Shown piece by piece: positions 9,287-17,496 of a stretch of 64,000 nucleotides of DNA. The DNA is from Acidobacteriota bacterium (GTDB lineage: Bacteria; Acidobacteriota; Terriglobia; Bryobacterales; Bryobacteraceae), in NCBI GenBank assembly GCA_016185425.1, contig JACPNQ010000031.1, positions 1 through 64,000 on the forward strand, written 5' to 3'. The notes under the pieces were generated by a model. The model worked only from the letters and a program-made list of their open reading frames with translations, was not told the DNA's origin and did no database searches. The position numbers and the translations under genes were made by a program. Each line of letters starts with the position of its first letter. Positions within the stretch are counted from its first letter, which is position 1.

Positions 9287-10018
9287 ATGAAAGGTGTGGT
9301 GTTGGCTGGAGGGACGGGGAGCCGTCTGTTTCCGCTAACCAAAATAACCAACAAGCATCTGCTTCCGGTCTACGACAAGCCGATGATTTACTATCCGATT
9401 CAGACGCTGGTGGATGCGGGGATCGAAGACATATTGATCGTGACTGGCGGACGGAACGCCGGGGATTTTCTCCGGTTACTGGCCAACGGGAAGGAGTTCG
9501 GACTGACGCATCTCGACTATACGTATCAGGAGGGGGAAGGCGGGATTGCGGAGGCCCTTGGGCTGGCGCATCACTTCGGCAACGGGAACAGGCTGTGCGT
9601 GATTCTCGGAGACAACATCATTGAAGGTTCGATCCGGGCCGCGGTGGAGGATTTCCGGAAGCAGCCGTCGGGCGCGAAGATCCTGCTGAAACAGGTGCAG
9701 GACGCGGAGCGGTTCGGAGTTGCGGACATCGCCGGAGGGAAGATACTAGGGATTGAGGAGAAGCCGAAGAAGCCAAAGTCGGATCTCGCCGTTACCGGGA
9801 TCTACCTGTACGACGAGACGGTGTTCGACAAGGTGCAGAGACTGAAGCGGAGCGATCGCGGAGAGATGGAGATTACCGACGTCAACAACGCCTACATCGC
9901 CGAGGGCACGATGACCTTTGCGCATCTTGACGGATGGTGGACGGACGCGGGCACGTTCGAGAGCCTGCTGCGGGCGAATAACCTGGTGGCGGATACGCGG
10001 GAGCATCGTGGTGAGTGA
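9287..10018 (+). CDS. rmlA: Glucose-1-phosphate thymidylyltransferase, short form
   Basis: 243 residues. The nucleotidyltransferase signature begins at once: MKGVVLAGGTGSRLFPLT, then NKHLLPVYDKPMIYYPIQTL and the metal/nucleotide residues ILGDNI. It forms dTDP-glucose from glucose-1-phosphate and dTTP, the first step to dTDP-rhamnose and related sugars. The roughly 240-residue length is that of the short RmlA subgroup. Several in-frame starts exist (9233, 9263, 9281); 9287 fits the conserved N-terminus and has AGGA about 11 bases upstream, with 9281 the closest rival. It heads an overlapping rml operon. Confidence 0.92.
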   Translation: MKGVVLAGGTGSRLFPLTKITNKHLLPVYDKPMIYYPIQTLVDAGIEDILIVTGGRNAGDFLRLLANGKEFGLTHLDYTYQEGEGGIAEALGLAHHFGNGNRLCVILGDNIIEGSIRAAVEDFRKQPSGAKILLKQVQDAERFGVADIAGGKILGIEEKPKKPKSDLAVTGIYLYDETVFDKVQRLKRSDRGEMEITDVNNAYIAEGTMTFAHLDGWWTDAGTFESLLRANNLVADTREHRGE

Positions 10019-10556
10019 GCCCGTGGAGTACTCGCTGCCGAAAAACGAAGAGAAGGGCATTGGGAGAGTCATCTTACAGCCGGATTCGGAGCACTTGATT
10101 CCGGGCGTGCGGGTTGTCGCATGCGCGCTTTGGCCCGATGACCGGGGCTATTTTCTGGAAGTGGCGCGCATGGGGCAGGGCGGGGTAGCGGACTTTCCGC
10201 CGGAAACAACCCAGATCTCGGCGGCGCTCAGCCTGCCGGGGACGATCAAGGCGTTCCACATACACAGGTATCAGACCGATTACTGGTCGCCAGCGGCGGG
10301 GATGTTTCAGGTGGCCCTGGTGGACTTACGGGCCGATTCGCCGGCGTTCGGAGTTAGAAACACGTTCTATGTTGGCGCGCTGCGGCCCTGGCAGATACGG
10401 ATTCCGCCGGGCGTGGGGCATGGTTACAAGGTGATAAGCCAGGAGCCGGGAGTGTTGGTTTATGTTACTAACAGAACTTACAATCCGGCCGATGAAGGCA
10501 GGATTGCCTATAACGACAAAGGCATCCATTATGATTGGGAGTTACAGCATAAATGA
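10011..10556 (+). CDS. rmlC: dTDP-4-dehydrorhamnose 3,5-epimerase-like protein (RmlC family)
   Basis: About 181 residues, GTG start with GGGAG 7 bases upstream; the adjacent GTG at 10008 is possible too. RmlC jelly-roll features are present: TTQISAALSLPGTIKAFHIH, VDLRADSPAFG and IPPGVGHGYKVISQEPGVLVY. The usual 'LRGLHFQ' block reads IKAFHIHRYQ here, keeping one His in place but otherwise diverged, so substrate or step may differ from classic RmlC. It overlaps rmlA by 8 bases and rmlB by 4, implying translational coupling. Confidence 0.8.
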   Translation: MSEPVEYSLPKNEEKGIGRVILQPDSEHLIPGVRVVACALWPDDRGYFLEVARMGQGGVADFPPETTQISAALSLPGTIKAFHIHRYQTDYWSPAAGMFQVALVDLRADSPAFGVRNTFYVGALRPWQIRIPPGVGHGYKVISQEPGVLVYVTNRTYNPADEGRIAYNDKGIHYDWELQHK

Positions 10557-11563
10557 GATTGCTTGTTACTGGCGGCGCGGGATTCATCGGCTCCGCGTTC
10601 GTGCGGATGGCGCTGAGGGGCGTGGACGATGTACAGCTTTGCAACCTCGACGCGCTGACCTATGCGGGAAACCTGGAAAACCTGCACCCGGTGGCGGCCG
10701 GCACACGATACCGGTTCGAGAGGGCCGATATCGCGGACGCCGCGGCCGTGGACCGCGTGTTCGCGTCGTTCCAGCCCGACGCTGTAGTGCATTTCGCGGC
10801 GGAGTCGCACGTCGACCGGAGTATTCTGTCGCCGGAGCCGGTGGTCCGGACCAATCTGAACGGGACGTTCACGCTGCTCGAAGCGGCGAGGCGGTATAAG
10901 ACGCAGCGGTTTGTGCACGTCTCGACCGATGAAGTATACGGGTCGATCGATGAGCCGCACGAGGCGGATGAGGGATATCCGCTAAAGGCGAGCAGTCCCT
11001 ACTCGGCGTCGAAGGCGGGGAGCGACTTACTGGCTTTATCTTATTATGCGACTTATAAGATGAATGTTAGTGTGACTCGCGCTTCGAATAACTACGGACC
11101 GTATCAGTTTCCGGAGAAGTTGATTCCGCTGATGATCGCGAATGCGCTGGAGGGAAAATCGCTGCCGGTATACGGCGACGGGATGCAGATTCGCGACTGG
11201 TTGTACGTGGAGGATCACTGCCGGGCGATCCGGGCGGTGTTGGAGAAGGGCCGGGCTGGGGAGGTTTATAACATTGGCGGGAGCCGGGCGCTTCCGAATA
11301 TCGAGGTAGTGAAGCGGATTCTGGCGGCGACGGGCCGGCCGGAGTCGTTGATCCGCTATGTGACGGACCGGCCGGGGCACGACCGGCGGTACGCGTTGAC
11401 GAGTGAAAAGATCGGACGGGAGACCGGGTGGAAGCCAGAGGTGGAGTTTGAGGAGGGGCTGGAGGAGACGGTCCGCTGGTACAGAGACAACGCAGACTGG
11501 ATTGCGAATGTGCGGAGCGGAGCGTATCGGGAGTTTTACGAGAAGAACTACGCGGGGCGGTGA
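10553..11563 (+). CDS. rmlB: dTDP-glucose 4,6-dehydratase
   Basis: 336 residues. The NAD-binding motif is TGGAGFIGS at residues 5-13. The SDR active site shows the family's Thr-Asp-Glu as STDEVYG and the YSASKAG Tyr-x-x-x-Lys. SNNYGPYQFPEKLIPLMI is the usual RmlB block. It converts dTDP-glucose to dTDP-4-keto-6-deoxyglucose. The ATG overlaps the rmlC stop (ATGA). No rmlD reductase is present in the window, so completion of dTDP-rhamnose would need a gene elsewhere. Confidence 0.95.
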   Translation: MRLLVTGGAGFIGSAFVRMALRGVDDVQLCNLDALTYAGNLENLHPVAAGTRYRFERADIADAAAVDRVFASFQPDAVVHFAAESHVDRSILSPEPVVRTNLNGTFTLLEAARRYKTQRFVHVSTDEVYGSIDEPHEADEGYPLKASSPYSASKAGSDLLALSYYATYKMNVSVTRASNNYGPYQFPEKLIPLMIANALEGKSLPVYGDGMQIRDWLYVEDHCRAIRAVLEKGRAGEVYNIGGSRALPNIEVVKRILAATGRPESLIRYVTDRPGHDRRYALTSEKIGRETGWKPEVEFEEGLEETVRWYRDNADWIANVRSGAYREFYEKNYAGR

Positions 11564-11581
11564 GCCGCCTGTAGCAGGTTA

Positions 11582-13708
11582 CTAGGTGCAGGGGCGGGAG
11601 GCGTGGATCATGCCAGTGGCGGTGGCGGCGTCGACGGGCTTGGCGAAGTAGTAGCCCTGGGCGAATGGACATCCGATGTCGTGCAGCCAGAGGAGCTGCT
11701 CGTTCGTCTCGATGCCCTCGGCGATCACATCCAGCCGGAGATTGTGGGCCAGACTCACCACGGCCCGCACGACCTCGGCGCAGTTTTCGTCGAACTCGAC
11801 TCTCGACATGAAGGACCGGTCGATCTTGATCGCGTCAAAGGGTAGGCTCGTCAAGTAGTTCAGCGACGAGTAGCCCGTGCCAAAGTCGTCGATCATCAGG
11901 CCAACTCCGGCGTTGTGCAGCCGCACAAGGATCTCGGCGGCAGTCTGCATTTCATCGATCAGGACACTCTCGGTCACCTCCAGGCAGAATGCGCCGCGGG
12001 GAAGGTCGAGGTCGCGGACGATATTCGAAATGAGATCGACCAGCTCCCGGTCGAAGAACTGCTTCACGCTGATGTTGACCGACACTTGCAGCCCGGCGCC
12101 GGGGAGAGCTTGGCGCCATGCCGCGAACTGGCGGGCAGATTCTTCCAGCGCCCATGCTCCGATCGGGATGATGGCGCCCGTCTCCTCGGCGATGGGAATG
12201 AACTGTAGGGGTGAAATGAGACCCATGCGCGGATGGCGCCAGCGGATGAGCGCTTCAAAACCGGAGAGCCCGCCAGAACGGATTTCGATCTTAGGTTGGT
12301 AGTAGAGGACGAACTCGTTGTTCTCGAGCGCGCGGCGCAGGTCGATCTCGATGTCCATGCGGTGGAGCGCATCGCGGCGCATGTCCGGGTCGAAACTCAC
12401 CGAACGCGCGCGACCGAGGACCTTGGCATGGTGCAAGGCAATTTCGGCGTCGCGGAGGAGTTCGAAGGCGCGCTCGTATTTATCGACCTGACTGAGAGCG
12501 ATGCCGATGGAGCCTGTGAGGCGGATCTCACGGCCGGCAAGTTGGAGCGGGCGGCGGATCTCGGCGTGCATGCGATCGGCGATTGCGCGGGCTTGGTCCA
12601 GCCCGGCGACATCGTGGAGGATCAGCAGAAATGTATCGGCGTGGACACGCGCCAGTTGATCCTCCGGGTGGCCAGGGGACGGGAACGTGCGCGTGGCGCG
12701 TTCCATGCGGAGAGCCACTTCGCGGAGAACGCGATCTCCGACCGTGGCTCCGAGACTTTCGTTGACGACGCGAAAGCGGTCGAGGTCAATGAGCAGCAGC
12801 GCGAATGGCTGGGCGCCGCCGTTCGAAGTGGCGCAGAGGAGCTGGTCGACCCGCTCGAGGATGTTTTGCCGGTTGGGGAGATGGGTCAACCAGTCGATGC
12901 TCTTGTTGCGAGTGATGTCCGTTTGCAGACCGGTGAGTCGAAGGAGTCTCCCGTTGCGGTCCCGCTCAATGTTGGCGCGGCAGTAGATCCAGCGTATTTC
13001 GCCGGATGGCGTTTGCACCCTGTATTCCTGGCCGAATTCGAGGGTGGTTTGGTCCGTATAGAGACAGCGAAAGGCACCTTCCAGTTCCGCGACGTCGTCC
13101 TTATGGACGAGATCGAGCCAGTCAGCAAGCCGCGCGGGGCCGACAAGAGGGCGGCCCGTGAGGCGGCTCCATTCCGGCGAGAACCAGAACGAATCAGTGG
13201 TGACGTTCCACTCCCAGATGACATCGGTTGAGACGGCGGTGGCCCGAAAGATACGTTCGGCGCGGTCCCTTGCGCCCTGGCCAGCGTCCTTCTGCCGCAA
13301 CTGGCACTGGACGCGTGCGACCGCTCTGGCACCGTCTACGCTGTTGAGCATGTAATCGTTGGCTCCGGCTTCCAGTGCGGCGGTTTCGACGTCGCATTGC
13401 ACAGCGCCGGCAAGCATGATGACGGGGAGTTGCTGCGGGGTCCAGGCGGCGCGGAGAAGACGAAGCAGGTCAAGGCCGGTCATACCTGGCAGCGATTCAC
13501 CGAGCAGGACGAGCTCGACCTCGCTTTCGCGGATCTGTTCGAGCGCCTCCCCCGCGGTGGCGGCGACATCGACGGTATAACCGGCGTTTGAGAGGCTACC
13601 GGTGAGCTCGCCGAGTCCGGCGGAGACCGGATCGACGAGAAGGATATGGCGAGCCGTCGCGCTGGCCGGTGCAAGCACGGGGTGGCTGGATATTGGCCAA
13701 AGACCCAT
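11582..13708 (-). CDS. Receiver-like / PAS / GGDEF / EAL regulatory protein
   Basis: 708 residues. Order: receiver-like domain (about 20-138), PAS with C-terminal motif (about 150-266), GGDEF (about 272-435), EAL (about 450-700). The receiver has Gly70 where the phosphorylated Asp belongs (VLLGES), and NDYMLNS lacks the conserved Lys-Pro. The GGDEF signature reads HADTF (356-360), so cyclase activity is unlikely. The EAL part keeps EALIRW, VTES, DDFGTGYSSL and EGIET, so c-di-GMP hydrolysis is likely. The start at 13708 opens directly into the receiver; an upstream frame adds 46 basic residues overlapping the sulfatase start. No transmembrane segment; expected cytoplasmic. Confidence 0.9.
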   Translation of the reverse strand: MGLWPISSHPVLAPASATARHILLVDPVSAGLGELTGSLSNAGYTVDVAATAGEALEQIRESEVELVLLGESLPGMTGLDLLRLLRAAWTPQQLPVIMLAGAVQCDVETAALEAGANDYMLNSVDGARAVARVQCQLRQKDAGQGARDRAERIFRATAVSTDVIWEWNVTTDSFWFSPEWSRLTGRPLVGPARLADWLDLVHKDDVAELEGAFRCLYTDQTTLEFGQEYRVQTPSGEIRWIYCRANIERDRNGRLLRLTGLQTDITRNKSIDWLTHLPNRQNILERVDQLLCATSNGGAQPFALLLIDLDRFRVVNESLGATVGDRVLREVALRMERATRTFPSPGHPEDQLARVHADTFLLILHDVAGLDQARAIADRMHAEIRRPLQLAGREIRLTGSIGIALSQVDKYERAFELLRDAEIALHHAKVLGRARSVSFDPDMRRDALHRMDIEIDLRRALENNEFVLYYQPKIEIRSGGLSGFEALIRWRHPRMGLISPLQFIPIAEETGAIIPIGAWALEESARQFAAWRQALPGAGLQVSVNISVKQFFDRELVDLISNIVRDLDLPRGAFCLEVTESVLIDEMQTAAEILVRLHNAGVGLMIDDFGTGYSSLNYLTSLPFDAIKIDRSFMSRVEFDENCAEVVRAVVSLAHNLRLDVIAEGIETNEQLLWLHDIGCPFAQGYYFAKPVDAATATGMIHASRPCT

Positions 13709-13760
13709 CAGAGTTCGTATCGACGCCGGATCCAAAAACTTGAATTGATAGGATGCAGGG

Positions 13761-15596
13761 ATGCGGCGGCGCGATTTCTTGCGGAAGGCAACGGCTACGC
13801 CGTTCGCGGTTGGCGGGGAAGCAGCGGAGAAACCGCGCCCGAACATCTTGTGGATCTCGTGCGAGGACTCGAGCCCCTACGCGTTTTCCTGCTATGGTGA
13901 TCCGCTGGCGTCGACACCGAATATCGATGCGCTGGCGGCGAGGGGGGTGCGGTACACGCATTGCTACTCGGTGGCGGGAGTGTGCGCGCCGACGCGGTCG
14001 GGGATTATCACGGGCATGTATCCGGCGTCGCTGGGCTCGCATTTCATGCGATGCCGGATTCAGTTGCCGAAGGAGGTCCGATGCTTTCCGGCGTATCTGC
14101 GCGACGCGGGGTATTACACGTCGAACAACGTGAAGACCGATTACAACTTCGGAGTGCCGAAGGGGACGTGGGACGCCTTATCGAGGGAGGCGCATTGGCG
14201 AGGGCGTCCGGCGGGAAAGCCGTTTTTCGCGGTATTCAACAATGAGACGTCGCATGAATCGCGGCTGGTAAGGACGGGTGAGGAGTATGCGAGGACGACA
14301 CCGCATGTGACGAAGCGCGTCGATCGGAGCAAGATTGCGGTTCCGCCGTACTGGCCGGATACGCCGGCGGTGCGTGAGCAGATGGCTCATTTTTATGAGT
14401 GTGTCAGCGAGGTGGACTACGAGGCGGGCCGTTTACTGCGCGAGTTGGAGAGGGATGGGCTGGCGGAGGACACGATTGTGTTTTTCTGGTCGGATCACGG
14501 CGTGGGGCTGCCGAGGTCGAAGCGATGGAATTATGAGTCGGGCACGCAGGCGCCGCTGATTGTGTACATCCCGGAGAAGTGGCGTGTGGAGGGACAGGGG
14601 AAGCCCGGAAGTGTAGACGATCAGTTGGTTTCATTCATCGACCTGGCGCCGACGGTGCTGAATCTGGCTGGGGCGCCTCCGGCGAAGCAGTTTCAGGGGA
14701 GGGCGTTTTTGGGGCCCGGGCTGACGGCGCCGCGGGAGTACGTCTATGCGTGTCATGACCGGATGGATGAGCGATACGAAACGATCCGGTCGGTGCGGGA
14801 CAAACGGTACCGGTATATCCGCAATTACCGGCCGTTCCTGCCGTATTACCAGTACATGAACACGCCGGAGGGATCGCCGGTGATGAAGGATTTGCGGCGG
14901 CTCCACGCCGAGGGGAAGTTATCGAAAACGGCGGCACAGTGGATGGCCGACACCAAGCCGGCGGAGGAGCTGTACGACGTAGAGAACGATCCGCATGAAG
15001 TAAAGAATCTGTCAGGGGAACCGGCGATGCGCGGGGTGTTGGCACGGATGCGGAAGGCGCATGTGGCGTGGCAGGACCAGTATGGGGATCTGGGATTGTT
15101 TCCGGAGGGGGAGATCATTCGGGAGGAGGCGCAGCTTGGGACGCGCGCGGCAATGTTGCGGCGGCCGGGGCGAGCACAATTGCTGGGAGCGTTGCGCGCT
15201 GTCGCCGGGACTACGAACGCTTCGGTCTTAAAAGGGGCGTTGGCCCATCCGGAGCCGGCGATACGGTATTGGGCGGCGACGGGCCTGGCAAATTTGAAGT
15301 TACGGGCGGAGGCGTTGGAGGATGCGTCGACGAGCGTGCGGATTGCGGCGGCGATGGCTTGTTTGCGGGCCGGCGAGGATGCGCGGGCGGTGGCGGTGTT
15401 GCGCGCGGCGTTAAAGGATGCGGAGGAGATGATCCGGTTGGAAGCGGCAAACGCTGTGGACCGGGTTGGGGGAAAGCTGTTTGAGAAGGAGTTGGAGGCG
15501 TTGATTGCGGATGAGAGAAACGAGACGAACTACCCGGCGCGGGTGGCGAACCGGATATTGAATGTGATGCGGGGGACAGAGGGGAAGGTGCGATAG
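13761..15596 (+). CDS. Tat-exported sulfatase with C-terminal HEAT-like repeats
   Basis: 611 residues. The N-terminus MRRRDFLRKATATPF is a Tat signal. The sulfatase core has RPNILWISCED, the modification motif CAPTR with Cys75, and the second metal site FFWSDHGVG. From about residue 470 the protein turns into alpha-helical repeats rich in Ala/Leu/Arg (RRPGRAQLLGALRAV, AHPEPAIRYWAATGLANL, EMIRLEAANAVDRVGG), consistent with HEAT/PBS-lyase-type repeats that bind partners or substrate. Members cleave sulfate esters in the periplasm. AGGATGCAGGG precedes the ATG. It is convergent with the isomerase gene. Confidence 0.9.
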   Translation: MRRRDFLRKATATPFAVGGEAAEKPRPNILWISCEDSSPYAFSCYGDPLASTPNIDALAARGVRYTHCYSVAGVCAPTRSGIITGMYPASLGSHFMRCRIQLPKEVRCFPAYLRDAGYYTSNNVKTDYNFGVPKGTWDALSREAHWRGRPAGKPFFAVFNNETSHESRLVRTGEEYARTTPHVTKRVDRSKIAVPPYWPDTPAVREQMAHFYECVSEVDYEAGRLLRELERDGLAEDTIVFFWSDHGVGLPRSKRWNYESGTQAPLIVYIPEKWRVEGQGKPGSVDDQLVSFIDLAPTVLNLAGAPPAKQFQGRAFLGPGLTAPREYVYACHDRMDERYETIRSVRDKRYRYIRNYRPFLPYYQYMNTPEGSPVMKDLRRLHAEGKLSKTAAQWMADTKPAEELYDVENDPHEVKNLSGEPAMRGVLARMRKAHVAWQDQYGDLGLFPEGEIIREEAQLGTRAAMLRRPGRAQLLGALRAVAGTTNASVLKGALAHPEPAIRYWAATGLANLKLRAEALEDASTSVRIAAAMACLRAGEDARAVAVLRAALKDAEEMIRLEAANAVDRVGGKLFEKELEALIADERNETNYPARVANRILNVMRGTEGKVR

Positions 15597-15604
15597 GTTG
15601 GCGA

Positions 15605-16441
15605 CTAGAGTAGGGCGCGCAGGTTTTTTGCGCCCTGGCGGGGGATGTCTTCGGGCGTCGCGGAGAGCTCGCGCCAGATGCAGGCGGCCGCGGCGATCTC
15701 TTTGATGCCAGGGCCGAAGCTTTCGATCACCAGCCAGTCGTTGTAGCCGATCTGCTTTAGCGCGCCGATAACGCCGGGCCAGTCGATGGGGCCGGTGCCC
15801 GGAATGCCGCGGTCGTTTTCGCACGTGTGGACGTGGAAGATGCGCTTGCCGAGGAGCTTGATCGATTCCGCCTGGTTCTTTTCTTCGATGTTGGCGTGGA
15901 AGGTGTCGTACAGGATACCGATGTTGGGGTGGCTTACGGCCTCGCAGAGACTTAGGGCGTCGGCGGCCGTGTTGAGGAAGAACGTCTCGAAACGGTTCAA
16001 TGGTTCGATGGCAACGCGGACTTCGTACTCGGCAGCCGTTTCGCCGAGTTGTTGGAGGCCTTCGACGCAGCGGTTCCATTCGTCCCCGGTTCTGCGCCGG
16101 CCGGGAAGATAGCCGACCGCGCTGCAGAAGGGACCGATGAAGAGATCGAGGCCGGCCTCGGCTGTGCTTTTTATTCCAGTCCGCAGGAATTCGAGGGATT
16201 TGGCGCGTAAAGCGTCGTCGTCTGTCGCGAGGCTCATGCCGGCGACTAATGCGCTACAGAGGATACCGGGCATTTTTTCCGCTTCGAGCGCCTGGCGGGC
16301 TTTGGAGGCGGGGAATGTGCCGAAGTCGAACGTCGCGAGTTCGATGCCGTCGAGGCCGAGCTCCTTCGCCTTCGGGATGAGGCCGAAATGCGCTTCGGTG
16401 AATCCGGCTGTCCACAGGAGCGTGTTTATTCCGATTTGCAT
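15605..16441 (-). CDS. Sugar phosphate isomerase/epimerase (xylose-isomerase-like TIM barrel)
   Basis: 278 residues. The AP-endonuclease-2-like TIM barrel is recognised from MQIGINTLLWTAGF, the metal-site blocks VAIEPLNRFETFFLNT, GILYDTFHANIEEKN and HVHTCENDRGIPGTG, and the closing WLVIESFGPG. The pattern matches D-tagatose/D-psicose 3-epimerase and hydroxypyruvate-isomerase-like enzymes that use a metal to epimerise ketoses. The start at 16441 overlaps the 3' end of the upstream mannose-isomerase-like gene by 16 bases, so the two act as one unit, likely in carbohydrate catabolism. Confidence 0.88.
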   Translation of the reverse strand: MQIGINTLLWTAGFTEAHFGLIPKAKELGLDGIELATFDFGTFPASKARQALEAEKMPGILCSALVAGMSLATDDDALRAKSLEFLRTGIKSTAEAGLDLFIGPFCSAVGYLPGRRRTGDEWNRCVEGLQQLGETAAEYEVRVAIEPLNRFETFFLNTAADALSLCEAVSHPNIGILYDTFHANIEEKNQAESIKLLGKRIFHVHTCENDRGIPGTGPIDWPGVIGALKQIGYNDWLVIESFGPGIKEIAAAACIWRELSATPEDIPRQGAKNLRALL

Positions 16442-17496
16442 TCGATGAACTCCCCGGCCGCGGGATGTCCGGACCCGAAATTTTTCAGGATAACCAAGGG
16501 TTCGATTTGACTGGCATTGGTTATGGTCACCTCCGCGGCGGTGACGTAGAACTCGTCCGCCGTCATTTGGCCGTAGCGGACTATTGACGGCACTTCGCAG
16601 TCGAGACCGTTGATGGAGCCGCGGCCTTGTACAACAAGCGCGCCATAAGGGAGCGGGTCTTTTGTGGTGACGGTGGCGCCTGGGGCGACGGAGAGTTCGC
16701 GTGCGCTGAAATGCGGGCTCCCGTAGACGACCCACCTTTCGATGTGCGTGTCGCCCGCCTCGGCGCGGATGGGCTCGCGGAAGTTGAATTGAGAGAAAAA
16801 GGGATCTGTGTTCTTCTCGAAGTCGATGAGGGAGAGGATGTAGTCCAGATCGTAGCGGTGTTGTTCCGGGATGCTCTGGATGAGCGCCTCCCAAGGGAGC
16901 GGATCTCCGTCGCATTGGGACTCGAAGACTGCTTCTTCCTCTGCGAGGGTTTGTGGCTCGTAGCTGACCAGAGTGCCGGGCGCGTGGAGGACATTCGCGT
17001 CGATCTGCCAGCCCGTGTTTGGTTTGAGTTTGTAGGCTTGGGAGTGGTGGAGGATGCCGTTGTCGCCTTCGTTCCAGCGCTCGAGGCAACGGCGAATCAT
17101 ATTGCGGGTGGTGTGCGGTTGGAGGCCGTAAAACGCAAAAGGGAATCGGCCCGGGTTGGTGTTGTATTGCTGGGGATACCAGCAGGCCTTGTGTTTCTCT
17201 GCGTGGAGTTGGAATGGCGCCGCGACGGAGTTGTCGACTAGCTTGCAGTGCGACTTGACGGCGGTGAACTCACCGAGCGGGGCGAGTTCGCCGTTCCATT
17301 CGACCTGACTGGTATTTGCAGCGATCCAGCGTTCGGCAATGCCGCCGTTTTGCGGGCCGGCGGCGTAGAGGTCGCTCGGATGCAGGCGCAGCCGGCCGGC
17401 GGGTTTGGCGATATCGCGCGGGAACCACGTAGGCGCGAGGCGCAGTACGCCGCGGCCGCGACCGGCGGCCTGGCGGAAGAATTCGCTGTTGTTCAT
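16426..17496 (-). CDS. Cupin-type protein resembling class I mannose-6-phosphate isomerases
   Basis: 356 residues, no signal. Early in the protein, FQLHAEKHKACWYPQQYN looks like a metal-binding cupin strand, and the C-terminal third (VVYGSPHFSARELSVAPGATVTTKD, YGALVVQGRGSINGLD) is a second cupin-like barrel. The arrangement suggests a phosphomannose-isomerase-like bicupin. It is the upstream partner of the sugar epimerase gene, overlapping by 16 bases, and itself overlaps the stop of the large exported protein by 4 bases. The family call is moderate; the substrate is unknown. Confidence 0.65.
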   Translation of the reverse strand: MNNSEFFRQAAGRGRGVLRLAPTWFPRDIAKPAGRLRLHPSDLYAAGPQNGGIAERWIAANTSQVEWNGELAPLGEFTAVKSHCKLVDNSVAAPFQLHAEKHKACWYPQQYNTNPGRFPFAFYGLQPHTTRNMIRRCLERWNEGDNGILHHSQAYKLKPNTGWQIDANVLHAPGTLVSYEPQTLAEEEAVFESQCDGDPLPWEALIQSIPEQHRYDLDYILSLIDFEKNTDPFFSQFNFREPIRAEAGDTHIERWVVYGSPHFSARELSVAPGATVTTKDPLPYGALVVQGRGSINGLDCEVPSIVRYGQMTADEFYVTAAEVTITNASQIEPLVILKNFGSGHPAAGEFIECKSE

